NCBI GenBank assembly: GCA_009787435.1 | Contig: WRFW01000208.1 | Coordinates: 1-14,743, forward strand | DNA: 14,743 nucleotides | Source: Defluviitaleaceae bacterium | GTDB taxonomy: Bacteria; Bacillota; Clostridia; Lachnospirales; UBA5962 | Reading direction: 5' to 3' | Shown here: one piece after another, positions 1 through 7,499 of the stretch | How positions within the stretch are numbered: the stretch's first letter is position 1 | Layout of the letters: each line of letters opens with the position of its first letter | Made by a program: the position numbers and the translations under genes | The notes under the pieces: model-generated | Told to the model about the DNA's origin: nothing | The model's input: only the letters and a program-made list of their open reading frames with translations | The model's database searches: none

Positions 1-10
1 TTATTTAATT

Positions 11-2851
11 TCATAGCACTTTCTTTAAATATTTGCCAGTATAAGAACCCTTTGCTTTTGCTACTTCTTCAGGTGTTCCACAGGCTACTACATTTCCACC
101 GCCGTCTCCGCCCTCTGGTCCCATATCTATTATATAGTCTGCTGTTTTGATTACGTCTAAATTGTGTTCAATTACTACTACTGTATTTCCAGTGTCAGTC
201 AAACGGCTTAAAATATGTGTTAGCTTGTGAACATCATAAGTGCTTAACCCCGTTGTTGGTTCGTCTAAAACATATATAGTTTTTCCAGTTGCTCTTTTTG
301 AAAGTTCAGTCGCTAGTTTTATTCTTTGGGCTTCCCCTCCTGAAAGTGTAGTTGAGCTTTGCCCTAATCGTACATAGCCTATTCCAACATCTGAAACTGT
401 TTGCAGCTTCTCTTTTAACCTAGGCAAGTTTTCAAAAAATTTTAAAGCTTCATCTATAGTCATGTTTAAAACTTCTGAAATATCTTTTTCTTTATATTTA
501 ACTTCTAATGTTTCTCTATTATATCTTTTTCCGTTGCACACTTCGCAAGGCACATATACATCTGGCAAGAAGTGCATCTCTATTTTTAAAATACCATCTC
601 CAGAACAAGCTTCGCAACGACCGCCTTTCACATTAAAGCTAAAACGCCCCTTTGCATAGCCGCGTATTTTTGCTTCTTGTGTATTAGAAAAAACATCTCT
701 TATTATATCAAAAATGCCTGTATAAGTTGCAGGGTTTGAACGGGGGGTTCTTCCTATCGGGCTTTGGTCTATATTTATTATTTTATCTAAATTTTCTGTT
801 CCTAAAATTTCTTTATGTTTTCCTGGTTTTAACTTAGCTCTATTTAAGTCTCTTGCAAGTGTTTTATATAAAATTTGATTTACTAGAGAGCTTTTGCCGC
901 TTCCTGAAACGCCAGTAACACAAGTTAAAATGCCTAAAGGAATTTTAATAGTAACATCGTTTAAATTATTTTCAGAAGCACCTATTATTTCTAAAAATTT
1001 AGATGATGGTTTTCGGCGTTTGTTTGGAACTTCAACTATTCTTTTGCCGCTTAAATATTCACCAGTTATAGAGCCCTCGCATTCTAAAATTCCGGGAACT
1101 GTGCCAGAATAAACTATTTTACCACCATTTACACCTGCATTTGGGCCAACATCTACTATATAGTCTGCAGCTAGCATAGTGTCTGTATCATGCTCTACTA
1201 CTATTAAAGTGTTGCCTAAGTTTTTTAAGTGGTTTAAAGTTTCCAGTAATCTGTCGTTGTCTCTTTGGTGAAGCCCTATGCTAGGCTCATCTAAAATATA
1301 TACTACGCCAACAAGCCCAGAGCCAATTTGCGTTGCAAGTCTAATTCTTTGGCTTTCACCGCCTGAAAGTGTTCCTGCTTGCCTTGAAAGTGTTAAGTAA
1401 TCAAGCCCAACATCTACTAAGAAAGTTGCTCTCGCTTTAATTTCTCTTATAATAGGCTCAGATATTTTTTTATGATTTTTTTCTAACTTTAAATTGTCTA
1501 AATAAGCTCTTATGTTTTTCACAGTTAAAGAGGTTACTTCTGAAATACTCATATTATTAACAGTAATTGCTAACACTTCTGGCTTTAAACGCCCTCCTTT
1601 GCAAGCGGGACATTTTGATATAGCCATGCAGTCTTCATATTCAGCACGCATAGTTTCTGAAGTTGTTTCTGCATATCTTCGGGCTAAGTTTTCTAATATG
1701 CCTTCAAATTCATAGTAATAAGAGCGTTTTTCACCCTCTTTATAATATTCAATTTGTAATGATTTATCATATCCATATAAAATAGTCTTTTGAGCTTCTT
1801 CTTCTAATTTTTCAAATGGAGTTGCAGGGTTAAACCCCATATTTTTTGCAAGTGTTTTTATAAGTGAATTACTCATAGACCCCTCAGAGGGGATAGAATT
1901 CCACCCAGGTGCTACAACGGCACCTTGCAAAAGGCTCAAACGCTTATTTGGAATTACTAAATCAACATCAAATTTTCTTTGCATTCCTAGCCCTGTGCAT
2001 TCAGTGCAAGCACCGACTGGGCTATTAAAAGAAAATAATTTAGGCTCAATTGTATCTAAATTAATTCCGCAATCGGGGCAAGAAAAGCTTTGGCTAAATA
2101 TTAAGTTTTTAGTTTCACCATCTTCACTAGCTTCTACTATTAAAATTCCTGTAGAAATTTTGAAAACAGTTTCTATAGATTCTGAAAGTCTTTTGCCTAT
2201 ACCCTCTCTAACTATTAATCTATCAACTACTATTTCTATATCGTGTTTTTTATTTACTACTATTTGTATTTCATCATTTAAGTCGTATGTTTCACCATCT
2301 ATACGGACTCTTATATATCCATTTTTTTTAGCATCCTGAAGTAATTTTTGGTGTGCACCTCGCCGCCCACGCACTATAGGGGCTAAAATTTGAAGCTTAG
2401 TGCCCTCTTTTAATTCTAATACAGCGTCTACTATTTCGTCTATCGTTTGTTTTCTAATTTCTTTACCACAATTAGGGCAATGTGGTATGCCTATTCTAGC
2501 AAATAAAAGCCTTAAATAATCATATATTTCAGTAACTGTGCCAACTGTGGAACGGGGGTTTTGGTTAGTGGTTTTTTGGTCAATAGAAATGGCAGGGCTA
2601 AGCCCAGAAATACTTTCCACATCCGGCTTTTCCATTTGCCCTAGAAACTGCCTAGCATAGCTTGAAAGGCTTTCCATATACCGTCTTTGACCCTCAGCAA
2701 AAATTGTATCAAAAGCTAAGGAAGTTTTTCCGCTTCCTGAAACGCCCGTGAACACTATTAAGGAGTCTCTAGGCATTTCTAAATCAACATTTTGTAAGTT
2801 ATTTTCTTTTGCCCCTTTTATAATAATTTTATTTTGAACTGTGGTTGGCAT
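11..2851 (-). CDS. uvrA: UvrABC excinuclease subunit A
   Basis: DNA damage-recognition ATPase of nucleotide excision repair. It works in the cytoplasm as a dimer that scans DNA and loads UvrB. The 946-residue length is normal for the family. Two ABC ATPase halves are visible. The first Walker A is GVSGSGKT (36-43), with signature LSGGESQR (about 494) and Walker B ILDEPSIGL (about 520). The second Walker A is GVSGSGKSS (about 646), with signature LSGGEAQR (about 835) and Walker B VLDEPTTGL (about 862). Paired CxxC zinc modules occur in both halves (CPDC/CTEC and CEAC/CEVC). The start is ATG followed by PTTVQNK. A GGAGG lies 12 nt upstream, which is somewhat far. The gene ends in TGA with an in-frame TAA two codons later. 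uvrB and uvrC are not in the window. The gene follows nth on the same strand after about 110 bp, so two repair genes sit together. Confidence 0.98.
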   Translation of the reverse strand: MPTTVQNKIIIKGAKENNLQNVDLEMPRDSLIVFTGVSGSGKTSLAFDTIFAEGQRRYMESLSSYARQFLGQMEKPDVESISGLSPAISIDQKTTNQNPRSTVGTVTEIYDYLRLLFARIGIPHCPNCGKEIRKQTIDEIVDAVLELKEGTKLQILAPIVRGRRGAHQKLLQDAKKNGYIRVRIDGETYDLNDEIQIVVNKKHDIEIVVDRLIVREGIGKRLSESIETVFKISTGILIVEASEDGETKNLIFSQSFSCPDCGINLDTIEPKLFSFNSPVGACTECTGLGMQRKFDVDLVIPNKRLSLLQGAVVAPGWNSIPSEGSMSNSLIKTLAKNMGFNPATPFEKLEEEAQKTILYGYDKSLQIEYYKEGEKRSYYYEFEGILENLARRYAETTSETMRAEYEDCMAISKCPACKGGRLKPEVLAITVNNMSISEVTSLTVKNIRAYLDNLKLEKNHKKISEPIIREIKARATFLVDVGLDYLTLSRQAGTLSGGESQRIRLATQIGSGLVGVVYILDEPSIGLHQRDNDRLLETLNHLKNLGNTLIVVEHDTDTMLAADYIVDVGPNAGVNGGKIVYSGTVPGILECEGSITGEYLSGKRIVEVPNKRRKPSSKFLEIIGASENNLNDVTIKIPLGILTCVTGVSGSGKSSLVNQILYKTLARDLNRAKLKPGKHKEILGTENLDKIINIDQSPIGRTPRSNPATYTGIFDIIRDVFSNTQEAKIRGYAKGRFSFNVKGGRCEACSGDGILKIEMHFLPDVYVPCEVCNGKRYNRETLEVKYKEKDISEVLNMTIDEALKFFENLPRLKEKLQTVSDVGIGYVRLGQSSTTLSGGEAQRIKLATELSKRATGKTIYVLDEPTTGLSTYDVHKLTHILSRLTDTGNTVVVIEHNLDVIKTADYIIDMGPEGGDGGGNVVACGTPEEVAKAKGSYTGKYLKKVL

Positions 2852-2899
2852 AATAGGCCATATCCTCCGTATATAATTTTAATAAAGCATTATATTAAC

Positions 2900-2962
2900 A
2901 AAAAAATAATTATAGCTAGTAAACTTTTTTTACACTGCTTGCAAGTCGTGAGCAGCTATAAT
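2900..2962 (-). terminator. Possible terminator between nth and uvrA
   Basis: On the minus strand ATTATAGCT (2954-2962) overlaps the nth stop codon and pairs over 9 bp with AGCTATAAT (2909-2917). A smaller CTGC/GCAG pairing lies inside the loop, and the second arm runs directly into TATTTTTTT (2901-2908). This has the shape of an intrinsic terminator, but the loop is long and the stem is AT-rich. It may only weakly separate nth from uvrA. Confidence 0.4.
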
Positions 2963-3609
2963 CATTTTTTTAATTTCTCAACTTCATAATATTTACAAAC
3001 ATCTTGCATAAAACATTTTTCACATTTAGGCTTAGGTGCTTTGCAAATAGCCCTGCCATGTGCGATTAATTGGTGGTTATACTTTATCCATGCTTTTTTC
3101 GGAAGCTTTTTCATTAAATCGAATTCCACTTTCACAGGGTCTTCAAATTTAGTTATTCCTAACTTCCTTGAAATTCTTCCAACGTGTGTATCAACAACGA
3201 CAGATGGAATTTTAAAAATATGGCACCGAACTACATTAGCGGTCTTCCTGCCTACCCCTGGCAGCTTTATAAGCTCTTCCACAGCAGAGGGCATAATTCC
3301 GCCATAATCACTAAGTAACATTCTAGCATTTGCTATTATATTTTTTGCTTTATTTCTGAAAAAACCAGTCGGTTTAATATCTTGCTCAAATTCTTCTAAA
3401 TTTGCATTTGCAAAAGCTTCTAAGCTCGTATATTTTTTAAATAGGCTTTCAGTAACTATATTTACACGGTCGTCTGTGCATTGGGCACTTAAAACAGTTG
3501 CAAATAAAAGCTCATAATCGTGTGTATAGTTAAGATAGCACTTATCTTCATGTGGGTAATATTCATCTAAATAGTCTAATATTTTCGCTACACGTTCATT
3601 CATTTTCAT
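2962..3609 (-). CDS. nth: Endonuclease III (DNA glycosylase/AP lyase)
   Basis: Base-excision repair enzyme that removes oxidised pyrimidines and nicks the abasic site. The 215 residues are typical of the family. The helix-hairpin-helix LPGVGRKTA carries the catalytic lysine (K122), and VDTHVGR carries the catalytic aspartate (D140). The C-terminal [4Fe-4S] ligands are C189, C196, C199 and C205 in the canonical C-x6-C-x2-C-x5-C spacing. The start is uncertain. ATG at 3609 gives MKMNERVAKIL, which resembles family N-termini. An in-frame GTG at 3618, directly after the upstream GNAT stop, and an ATG at 3603 are alternatives. None has a strong ribosome site, which fits translational coupling to the preceding gene. 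It is co-transcribed with the GNAT gene, as the spacing is only about 11 bp. Confidence 0.97.
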   Translation of the reverse strand: MKMNERVAKILDYLDEYYPHEDKCYLNYTHDYELLFATVLSAQCTDDRVNIVTESLFKKYTSLEAFANANLEEFEQDIKPTGFFRNKAKNIIANARMLLSDYGGIMPSAVEELIKLPGVGRKTANVVRCHIFKIPSVVVDTHVGRISRKLGITKFEDPVKVEFDLMKKLPKKAWIKYNHQLIAHGRAICKAPKPKCEKCFMQDVCKYYEVEKLKK

Positions 3610-3620
3610 ATCGACCACTA

Positions 3621-4259
3621 CTACACTATATCAATTTGAGAAAAAATATCATCTTCAAATATGTCAGTTTCTTCTCTATATCGCATATATATTTTAAATT
3701 TAAAATATTTTTTTTCAAAAAAGCTTGCTTTTATTCTATCCACTTCAACAAAGCCTATACGCCTATAAACGCTCAAAGCTTTTCGGTTATTATCTTTAAC
3801 TGTTAAACGGAATTCACTATAGCCAGATTTCAGCATAACATGTTCTATTAATCTAGTGGCAACGCCTTTGTCTCTCGCTTCTGGGTGCGTTGCAACTGCT
3901 TCTATATAAGCAATATCATCTGTATAAGCGATTGGTGTGTTAAATTCTTTGTCTAAAAATTTAAAAATTAAAGAGCCTTTGATTTTTCCAAGCTCAGCTA
4001 AGATTACTTCTTTTGAGATGTTAATTGCTCTATACATGTTATCGCTACAGCCTAAAAAGCCAGCTAATTCACCGTCCATAAAAGCTATATAGAAAGTTTC
4101 TGCTGTGAAAGAGTCTCTAAAAATTTTTATTAGTTTTTCAATGTCTTTAGAAATTATAGAAAGTTCTTCATAATAGGAAATTGCAAAAACCTCTGCCATT
4201 TTAGTTCTCACATCATCTTCTATTTCAGATAGTTTTTTTATTTCTATCATGCCATCCAT
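3621..4259 (-). CDS. GNAT-family N-acetyltransferase
   Basis: Acetyl-CoA-dependent N-acetyltransferase of unknown substrate. The core GNAT fold is visible from about residue 55. Strand 4 and the acetyl-CoA pyrophosphate loop read IEAVATHPEARDKGVATRLI (119-138), with the R-x-x-G-x-A type loop as RDKGVA. Motif B follows in NNRKALSVYRRIGFVEV (157-173), typical of RimI-like and other small-molecule or protein acetyltransferases. The first ~50 residues and the acidic tail (about 195-212) are not diagnostic. The start ATG at 4259 has GGAGG 10 nt upstream; a second ATG three codons later is possible. It is the first gene of a unit with nth, driven by the promoter at 4291-4319. Calling it RimI would overreach, because it is longer than the usual ~150-residue RimI. 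Confidence 0.88.
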   Translation of the reverse strand: MDGMIEIKKLSEIEDDVRTKMAEVFAISYYEELSIISKDIEKLIKIFRDSFTAETFYIAFMDGELAGFLGCSDNMYRAINISKEVILAELGKIKGSLIFKFLDKEFNTPIAYTDDIAYIEAVATHPEARDKGVATRLIEHVMLKSGYSEFRLTVKDNNRKALSVYRRIGFVEVDRIKASFFEKKYFKFKIYMRYREETDIFEDDIFSQIDIV

Positions 4260-4290
4260 AAAGTGTTGCCCTCCGTTGCTCTTTTAGACA

Positions 4291-4319
4291 ATTATAACAC
4301 ATATCTAATAGAATTTCAA
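4291..4319 (-). promoter_or_regulatory. Sigma-A-type promoter for the GNAT-nth unit
   Basis: On the minus strand TTGAAA (4314-4319) is followed after exactly 17 bp by TATAAT (4291-4296). The GNAT start codon is about 32 bp downstream, with a GGAGG ribosome site between. The match is near consensus. Confidence 0.8.
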
Positions 4320-4391
4320 CTAATTAAATGTTATACTTTGTCTTGATTAAAATAAAAAAGACAGAGTGAAGAACACTTGCCTTAATTTTTT

Positions 4392-5345
4392 CTAAATATA
4401 GTTATTTCGATTTTTTATAATAATATTAGATACTAAAATAGTAAGAAAAACAGTAGCTAAAATAGACATTATTCCTTTTGTAACATCTATAGGAATTGCA
4501 TTATTCATTACAAATCTTGACTCAAAATTAAATATATGATGTGAGAAATATGCTATAACATTTCTTGGGTCATATGCTCCTAAAAAAGGTATCACTGCAA
4601 CAAAAAATATAATAAAAATTGTTGAAAATATCATGTTTTTAGTAACGAAGCTAATAAAAAAGCATATAACCATATAAAAAATTATAATAGAAAATGAAAA
4701 TATAATTTGTATAAACAGGCTATTATCATAGTTGAGCATATTTATAATAAATCTCTCTAGGTTATATCGCTCTATTATAATCTCTCTTAATAAAAATGAT
4801 GAAGCAAAAACAAATAGTATACTAATTAAAATAGTTAAGACCATTACAAAAATTAAAGATAGAATTTTTGAAATAGCGATTTCCCATTGACTATTTGAAA
4901 CAGAAAAAAATTTATGAGTTTTTGACTTATAATCAAAAGTTCCGATATAAGAAGCGTATATTCCAAATATAATAGCACATATAACAAAAATAATATACTC
5001 TAAAAATCCACTAATTATATTTCTTGGTGATATATTTTGCAGAGCTATAGAAAGTTGTACAAAGTCAAAATGCAAAGTATTTTCTATAGTAATTCCTGTA
5101 CCTAATCCATCATGTATTACGTGAGGTATTGAAAGATGCTCTAAAATATCCAAGCCTTGCTCAATATGGGATAACTCATTTTGAGTGTACATATTATATC
5201 TATGTAACACATTCATATAAAGACTAAACAAATGAGTGCCTGCAAAGAATATTAGCAGCATCGTAACGAAAAAAATATTTTTAGAATATTTTTGATAAAA
5301 AATTTCTTTTTTTGTTAGCTTAAATATGTTTTTTATATAAGTCAT
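4392..5345 (-). CDS. ABC-2-type transporter permease, partner ATPase destroyed
   Basis: Hydrophobic integral membrane protein of 317 residues with about six predicted membrane segments. One lies near the N-terminus (FFVTMLLIFFAGTHLFSLYM), then a ~75-residue loop, then five clustered segments in the C-terminal two thirds. This arrangement, a large loop after the first segment and no soluble domain, is that of ABC-2 permeases that work with a separate ATPase. The start chosen is ATG at 5345 (MTYIKNIFKLT), because AGGAAG lies 6 nt upstream. An in-frame ATG 18 bp earlier has no ribosome site. The start overlaps the stop of an ABC ATPase remnant (5320) by 26 bp, the coupling usual for ATPase-permease pairs. 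Because that ATPase lacks all catalytic motifs, the permease is either orphaned or served by an ATPase elsewhere. The substrate is unknown. The family assignment is by topology and context only. Confidence 0.72.
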   Translation of the reverse strand: MTYIKNIFKLTKKEIFYQKYSKNIFFVTMLLIFFAGTHLFSLYMNVLHRYNMYTQNELSHIEQGLDILEHLSIPHVIHDGLGTGITIENTLHFDFVQLSIALQNISPRNIISGFLEYIIFVICAIIFGIYASYIGTFDYKSKTHKFFSVSNSQWEIAISKILSLIFVMVLTILISILFVFASSFLLREIIIERYNLERFIINMLNYDNSLFIQIIFSFSIIIFYMVICFFISFVTKNMIFSTIFIIFFVAVIPFLGAYDPRNVIAYFSHHIFNFESRFVMNNAIPIDVTKGIMSILATVFLTILVSNIIIKNRNNYI

Positions 5346-5526
5346 ATAAATCTTCCTTACCATAGCTATCTATGTGAATCATTTTTTTATTTTTAATTAT
5401 ATAAATTTCATCTACTATATCATTTTTTTTAAATTTAGAAACAGCATTATATTTTTGAAGCCGTTCAAATTATTGTATAGGGGAGTATCATCCTCAAAAT
5501 ATAAAAAAGGGATAGAGAGCGTCCCT
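5320..5526 (-). pseudogene. Remnant of an ABC transporter ATP-binding protein
   Basis: Two pieces of an ABC ATPase lie in different frames. The upstream piece reads YFEDDTPLYNNLNGFKNI on the minus strand, like the segment after Walker A that usually reads 'LPEDTPLYPNLTVRENL'. It stops at a TAG just past an A8 tract (about 5430-5437). From that tract onward another frame reads NDIVDEIYIIKNKKMIHIDS and ends DLYDLYKKHI at 5320, matching the extreme C-terminus of such ATPases ('DEIYIINNGKI'). Walker A, the LSGG signature, Walker B and the switch histidine are all missing. The start codon is also missing, since an in-frame TAA precedes the first piece. The gene has therefore lost its N-terminus and its middle by deletion and cannot make a working ATPase. 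It precedes and overlaps the permease at 4392-5345. Confidence 0.7.
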
Positions 5527-5527
5527 T
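5497..5527 (-). terminator. Rho-independent terminator of the short peptide gene
   Basis: On the minus strand AAGGGA (5522-5527) pairs with TCCCTT (5507-5512) around a 9-nt loop, followed by TTTTTTATATTTT. It lies 19 bp after the final in-frame TAA of the peptide reading frame and just inside the ABC ATPase remnant. It would end a transcript of roughly 260 nt starting at the promoter at 5766-5794. Confidence 0.65.
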
Positions 5528-5545
5528 AAATTTCATATTATTTTT

Positions 5546-5704
5546 TTAATTCATAAGAGCTAACCCACCAGCATTATTAATTCTTACTATATCTACTGTT
5601 CCAACTTCAACAACATTAATATCACCCCAAGGGGTACAATTTCAGCACCTATATTTAGTGCTTGCAAGCAAAATTGGCACGGCTTTCTTATAAAGCTTTT
5701 TCAT
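5546..5704 (-). CDS. Very short peptide gene with an in-frame TGA at codon 21
   Basis: From ATG 5704 the frame reads MKKLYKKAVPILLASTKYRC, then TGA (5642-5644), then without any frame change NCTPWGDINVVEVGTVDIV and RINNAGGLALMN, ending at TAA (5546). Read through, it would be 52 residues with a C-x-x-C around the TGA position. A GAGGA/AGGAG purine block precedes the ATG. The unit has its own promoter (5766-5794) and terminator (5497-5527). It may be a 20-residue peptide, a peptide gene broken by a nonsense mutation, or a UGA-recoded peptide. The cationic N-terminus followed by a Cys/Trp/Gly-containing segment, next to ABC transporter genes, suggests a bacteriocin or modified-peptide precursor, but I recognise no family. 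No maturation enzyme is nearby. Confidence 0.4.
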
Positions 5705-5765
5705 AGCTCCTCGTTCCTCTTAAAATTAATTTAACTTAAATATTGGAAGTGAAAGTTTTATGTTT

Positions 5766-5794
5766 ATAATATCATAAAATTTTTTAAAGTTCAA
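5766..5794 (-). promoter_or_regulatory. Sigma-A-type promoter for the short peptide gene
   Basis: On the minus strand TTGAAC (5789-5794) and TATTAT (5766-5771) are separated by 17 bp. The predicted transcript starts near 5759, giving a leader of about 55 nt before ATG 5704. It diverges from the germination gene at 5865. Confidence 0.6.
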
Positions 5795-5808
5795 TCTTTG
5801 TAACATAT

Positions 5809-5836
5809 TTGTAATCTCAATAATTGGATTTAATAT
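5809..5836 (+). promoter_or_regulatory. Weak candidate promoter for the GerAB-like gene
   Basis: TTGTAA (5809-5814), a 16-bp spacer, and TAATAT (5831-5836) lie about 28 bp before the ATG at 5865. A late-sporulation sigma-G promoter would be expected from the family, but I see no convincing match to that consensus here. Confidence 0.28.
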
Positions 5837-5864
5837 TTTCTAAACTAATTACACAAATTATAAT

Positions 5865-7328
5865 ATGTATAAAAATGATAAAATTTCAGCTAAGCAATTA
5901 AATATATTGATGATAACTAGTATTTTTGGAACTGGTATTATAATTTTGCCAAGGCTGGCATTTGAAAAAGCGGGCTTTTCAAGTTTTCTTTTCGTTGCAT
6001 TGGCTGGTTTTTTTGCTTTTATTTGTGCGTTTATTATTAAAAGCCTCATAAATCTTTTTCCAGATAAAAGCTTTTATGAATATTGCAGTATTATAATAGG
6101 AAAGCCTATTGCGTTTTTATTAACAATAGGGTTCGTTACTCGCTTAGTTATCCACATTGTATTAACAATTAAGCTTTTTTTAGAGATAACAAAATATATA
6201 ATGCTTCCGAATACCCCTTTTTGGATTATTAGCTTCGCTATACTAGTCGTTTCGGCTTTTGGTGCTTCTAAAGGCTATGAAGCAAGGGGGGCAATGGCAG
6301 AAATATTTATGCCTATAGTTATAATTCCTATTTTAGTTATATATGTGTTCGCTATGTTTCATTTAGATTATAACAGCTTATTAAGCTTAATAAATAGCTT
6401 GTCAAATTTAAATTTATTAAATGAGCCTATTATTAGCAACACACTTTTTTTACTTTACGCATTTACAGGTGTTGAGCTTCTGTTGCTAGCCCGCCCATAT
6501 GTAAATAAAAAAATTAAAATTTGGCCTGCTATATCCATTTTAACTTTTATTATGGTTTTCGTTACTATTATTACTCATCTTCGCTTCGGTGAATATACCA
6601 TTTCGCTTCAATGGCCAGTAATAGATATGATGGATATTACAGAAATACCAGGTGCTTTTATTCAAAGGCAAGGGGCTTTAATGATGAGCTTTTTTATAAT
6701 CTCTATATTTTCTATAACAAATGCTTGTTTATTTTTCAGCTCTCTTTTAATGAAGTCTGTCTTTAAAAAAGGAAGCCATGGTTTTTATGTGCTATTAATT
6801 GCTGTTTTGTGTTTTGCTTTGCTTTTTATTAACATAGATATTTATGATTTACTACACAAAAGCTTTTTAACTTTTGGAATTGCTTATATGTTTGTAATCC
6901 CTTTAGTTTTATTCATTGTTGCTAAGCTTTTCAAAAGGGCAGTAGTTTTAATCGCTTTAATTTTTCTAGTTAGCTGTGGCAAAGAGCTTTCCGAAAGAGA
7001 TTTTATAGTTAGTTTTAGCATAGAAAATAACACTTTCACATTTAAAACAGAAGAAGAAGTAAAGAAAACAGAAGCAAATTCATTAGAAGAAGCAATAGAA
7101 AAAATAAATGAAAATAGTACAAAAACACTTTATTTTGGGTTTACGCAAACAGTAGTTTTAGATTATATTTCAGAAAAATCTTTAAAAGAGCTTTCAAAAA
7201 TTAGAGATTTAAGCACACAAATATTTGTTTTAACAAAAGAGCAAATGCCAACGCTACCCGCAAGAGATGAAGTTCCAAAAAAATTTAAGGAAAGAACACT
7301 TGAAAATTTTTTGAAAACTACCTATTGA
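5865..7328 (+). CDS. GerAB-type germination permease fused to a short GerAC-like domain
   Basis: Residues 1-360 form a ten-segment membrane protein of the spore germinant-receptor B subunit family (APC superfamily). The N-terminus KISAKQLNILMITSIFGTGI matches the family opening ('KIS..Q...L......GT.IL..P'). The tail after KLFKR is a hydrophobic stretch ending in LVSCG (Cys371), a lipobox-like site as in GerAC, then ELSERDF and a ~110-residue soluble part. Its KTLYFGFTQTVVLDYISEKS matches the first GerAC domain. GerAC is normally a separate protein of ~370-400 residues, so this tail is only its first third. No start codon or ribosome site exists in frame at the junction, so this reads as one polypeptide. 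Positive residues before the last segment place the tail outside the inner spore membrane. No GerAA gene is adjacent. The start has no clear ribosome site but fits the family. Confidence 0.85.
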   Translation: MYKNDKISAKQLNILMITSIFGTGIIILPRLAFEKAGFSSFLFVALAGFFAFICAFIIKSLINLFPDKSFYEYCSIIIGKPIAFLLTIGFVTRLVIHIVLTIKLFLEITKYIMLPNTPFWIISFAILVVSAFGASKGYEARGAMAEIFMPIVIIPILVIYVFAMFHLDYNSLLSLINSLSNLNLLNEPIISNTLFLLYAFTGVELLLLARPYVNKKIKIWPAISILTFIMVFVTIITHLRFGEYTISLQWPVIDMMDITEIPGAFIQRQGALMMSFFIISIFSITNACLFFSSLLMKSVFKKGSHGFYVLLIAVLCFALLFINIDIYDLLHKSFLTFGIAYMFVIPLVLFIVAKLFKRAVVLIALIFLVSCGKELSERDFIVSFSIENNTFTFKTEEEVKKTEANSLEEAIEKINENSTKTLYFGFTQTVVLDYISEKSLKELSKIRDLSTQIFVLTKEQMPTLPARDEVPKKFKERTLENFLKTTY

Positions 7329-7329
7329 C

Positions 7330-7474
7330 ATTTAATTATAAAAAATATATAATTGAGTACCTCTAAAAATTGCTAAGTTTTTAGAAATATAAGTTAAAGA
7401 CAGCTTGTTATTTTAATTGTAGTTGTCAAGATAAAAACGACTATTAGCTTTTTAGAGATATTTAATTATAAAAA
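7330..7474 (+). repeat. Small palindromic repeat element (MITE-like), between ger and NTF2-like genes
   Basis: The 15-bp direct repeat ATTTAATTATAAAAA occurs at 7330-7344 and 7460-7474. Between them lie imperfect inverted ends: TACCTCTAAAAA near the left, and the reverse complement of CTTTTTAGAGATA near the right. The left part also forms its own hairpin, TCTAAAAA (7362-7369) with TTTTTAGA (7378-7385). A closely related hairpin with the same upstream ATTGAG recurs after purH (12962-12998). No protein is encoded. The size and structure suggest a short non-autonomous element or a dispersed palindrome. In DNA this AT-rich, chance is a real alternative. Confidence 0.4.
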
Positions 7475-7499
7475 TTGTTAATAAAGGTTGGTATGAAAA

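Noticed and set aside
462..2339. Several plus-strand open frames of 65-114 codons inside uvrA.
   Set aside because: They are antisense to a well-conserved gene, lack ribosome sites and show no recognisable protein motifs.
11..2964. TGA stops of uvrA and nth are each followed within two codons by another in-frame stop, which could hint at UGA being read as tryptophan.
   Set aside because: All conserved proteins use TGG for tryptophan with no internal TGA, and pgl and the ger gene end in TGA at sensible places. Back-up stops are common in AT-rich DNA.
3552..3806. Plus-strand open frame across the nth/GNAT junction.
   Set aside because: It is antisense to two clear genes, its composition is dominated by Phe, Ile and Ser from reversed AT-rich codons, and it has no ribosome site.
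4355..4385. Hairpin followed by a T run downstream of the permease gene (AGTG/CACT on the minus strand).
   Set aside because: The stem is only 4 bp and too weak to call as a terminator.
5859..5864. Perfect TATAAT directly before the ATG of the GerAB-like gene.
   Set aside because: Transcription from it would start inside the coding region, after the conserved start, and no matching -35 is present.
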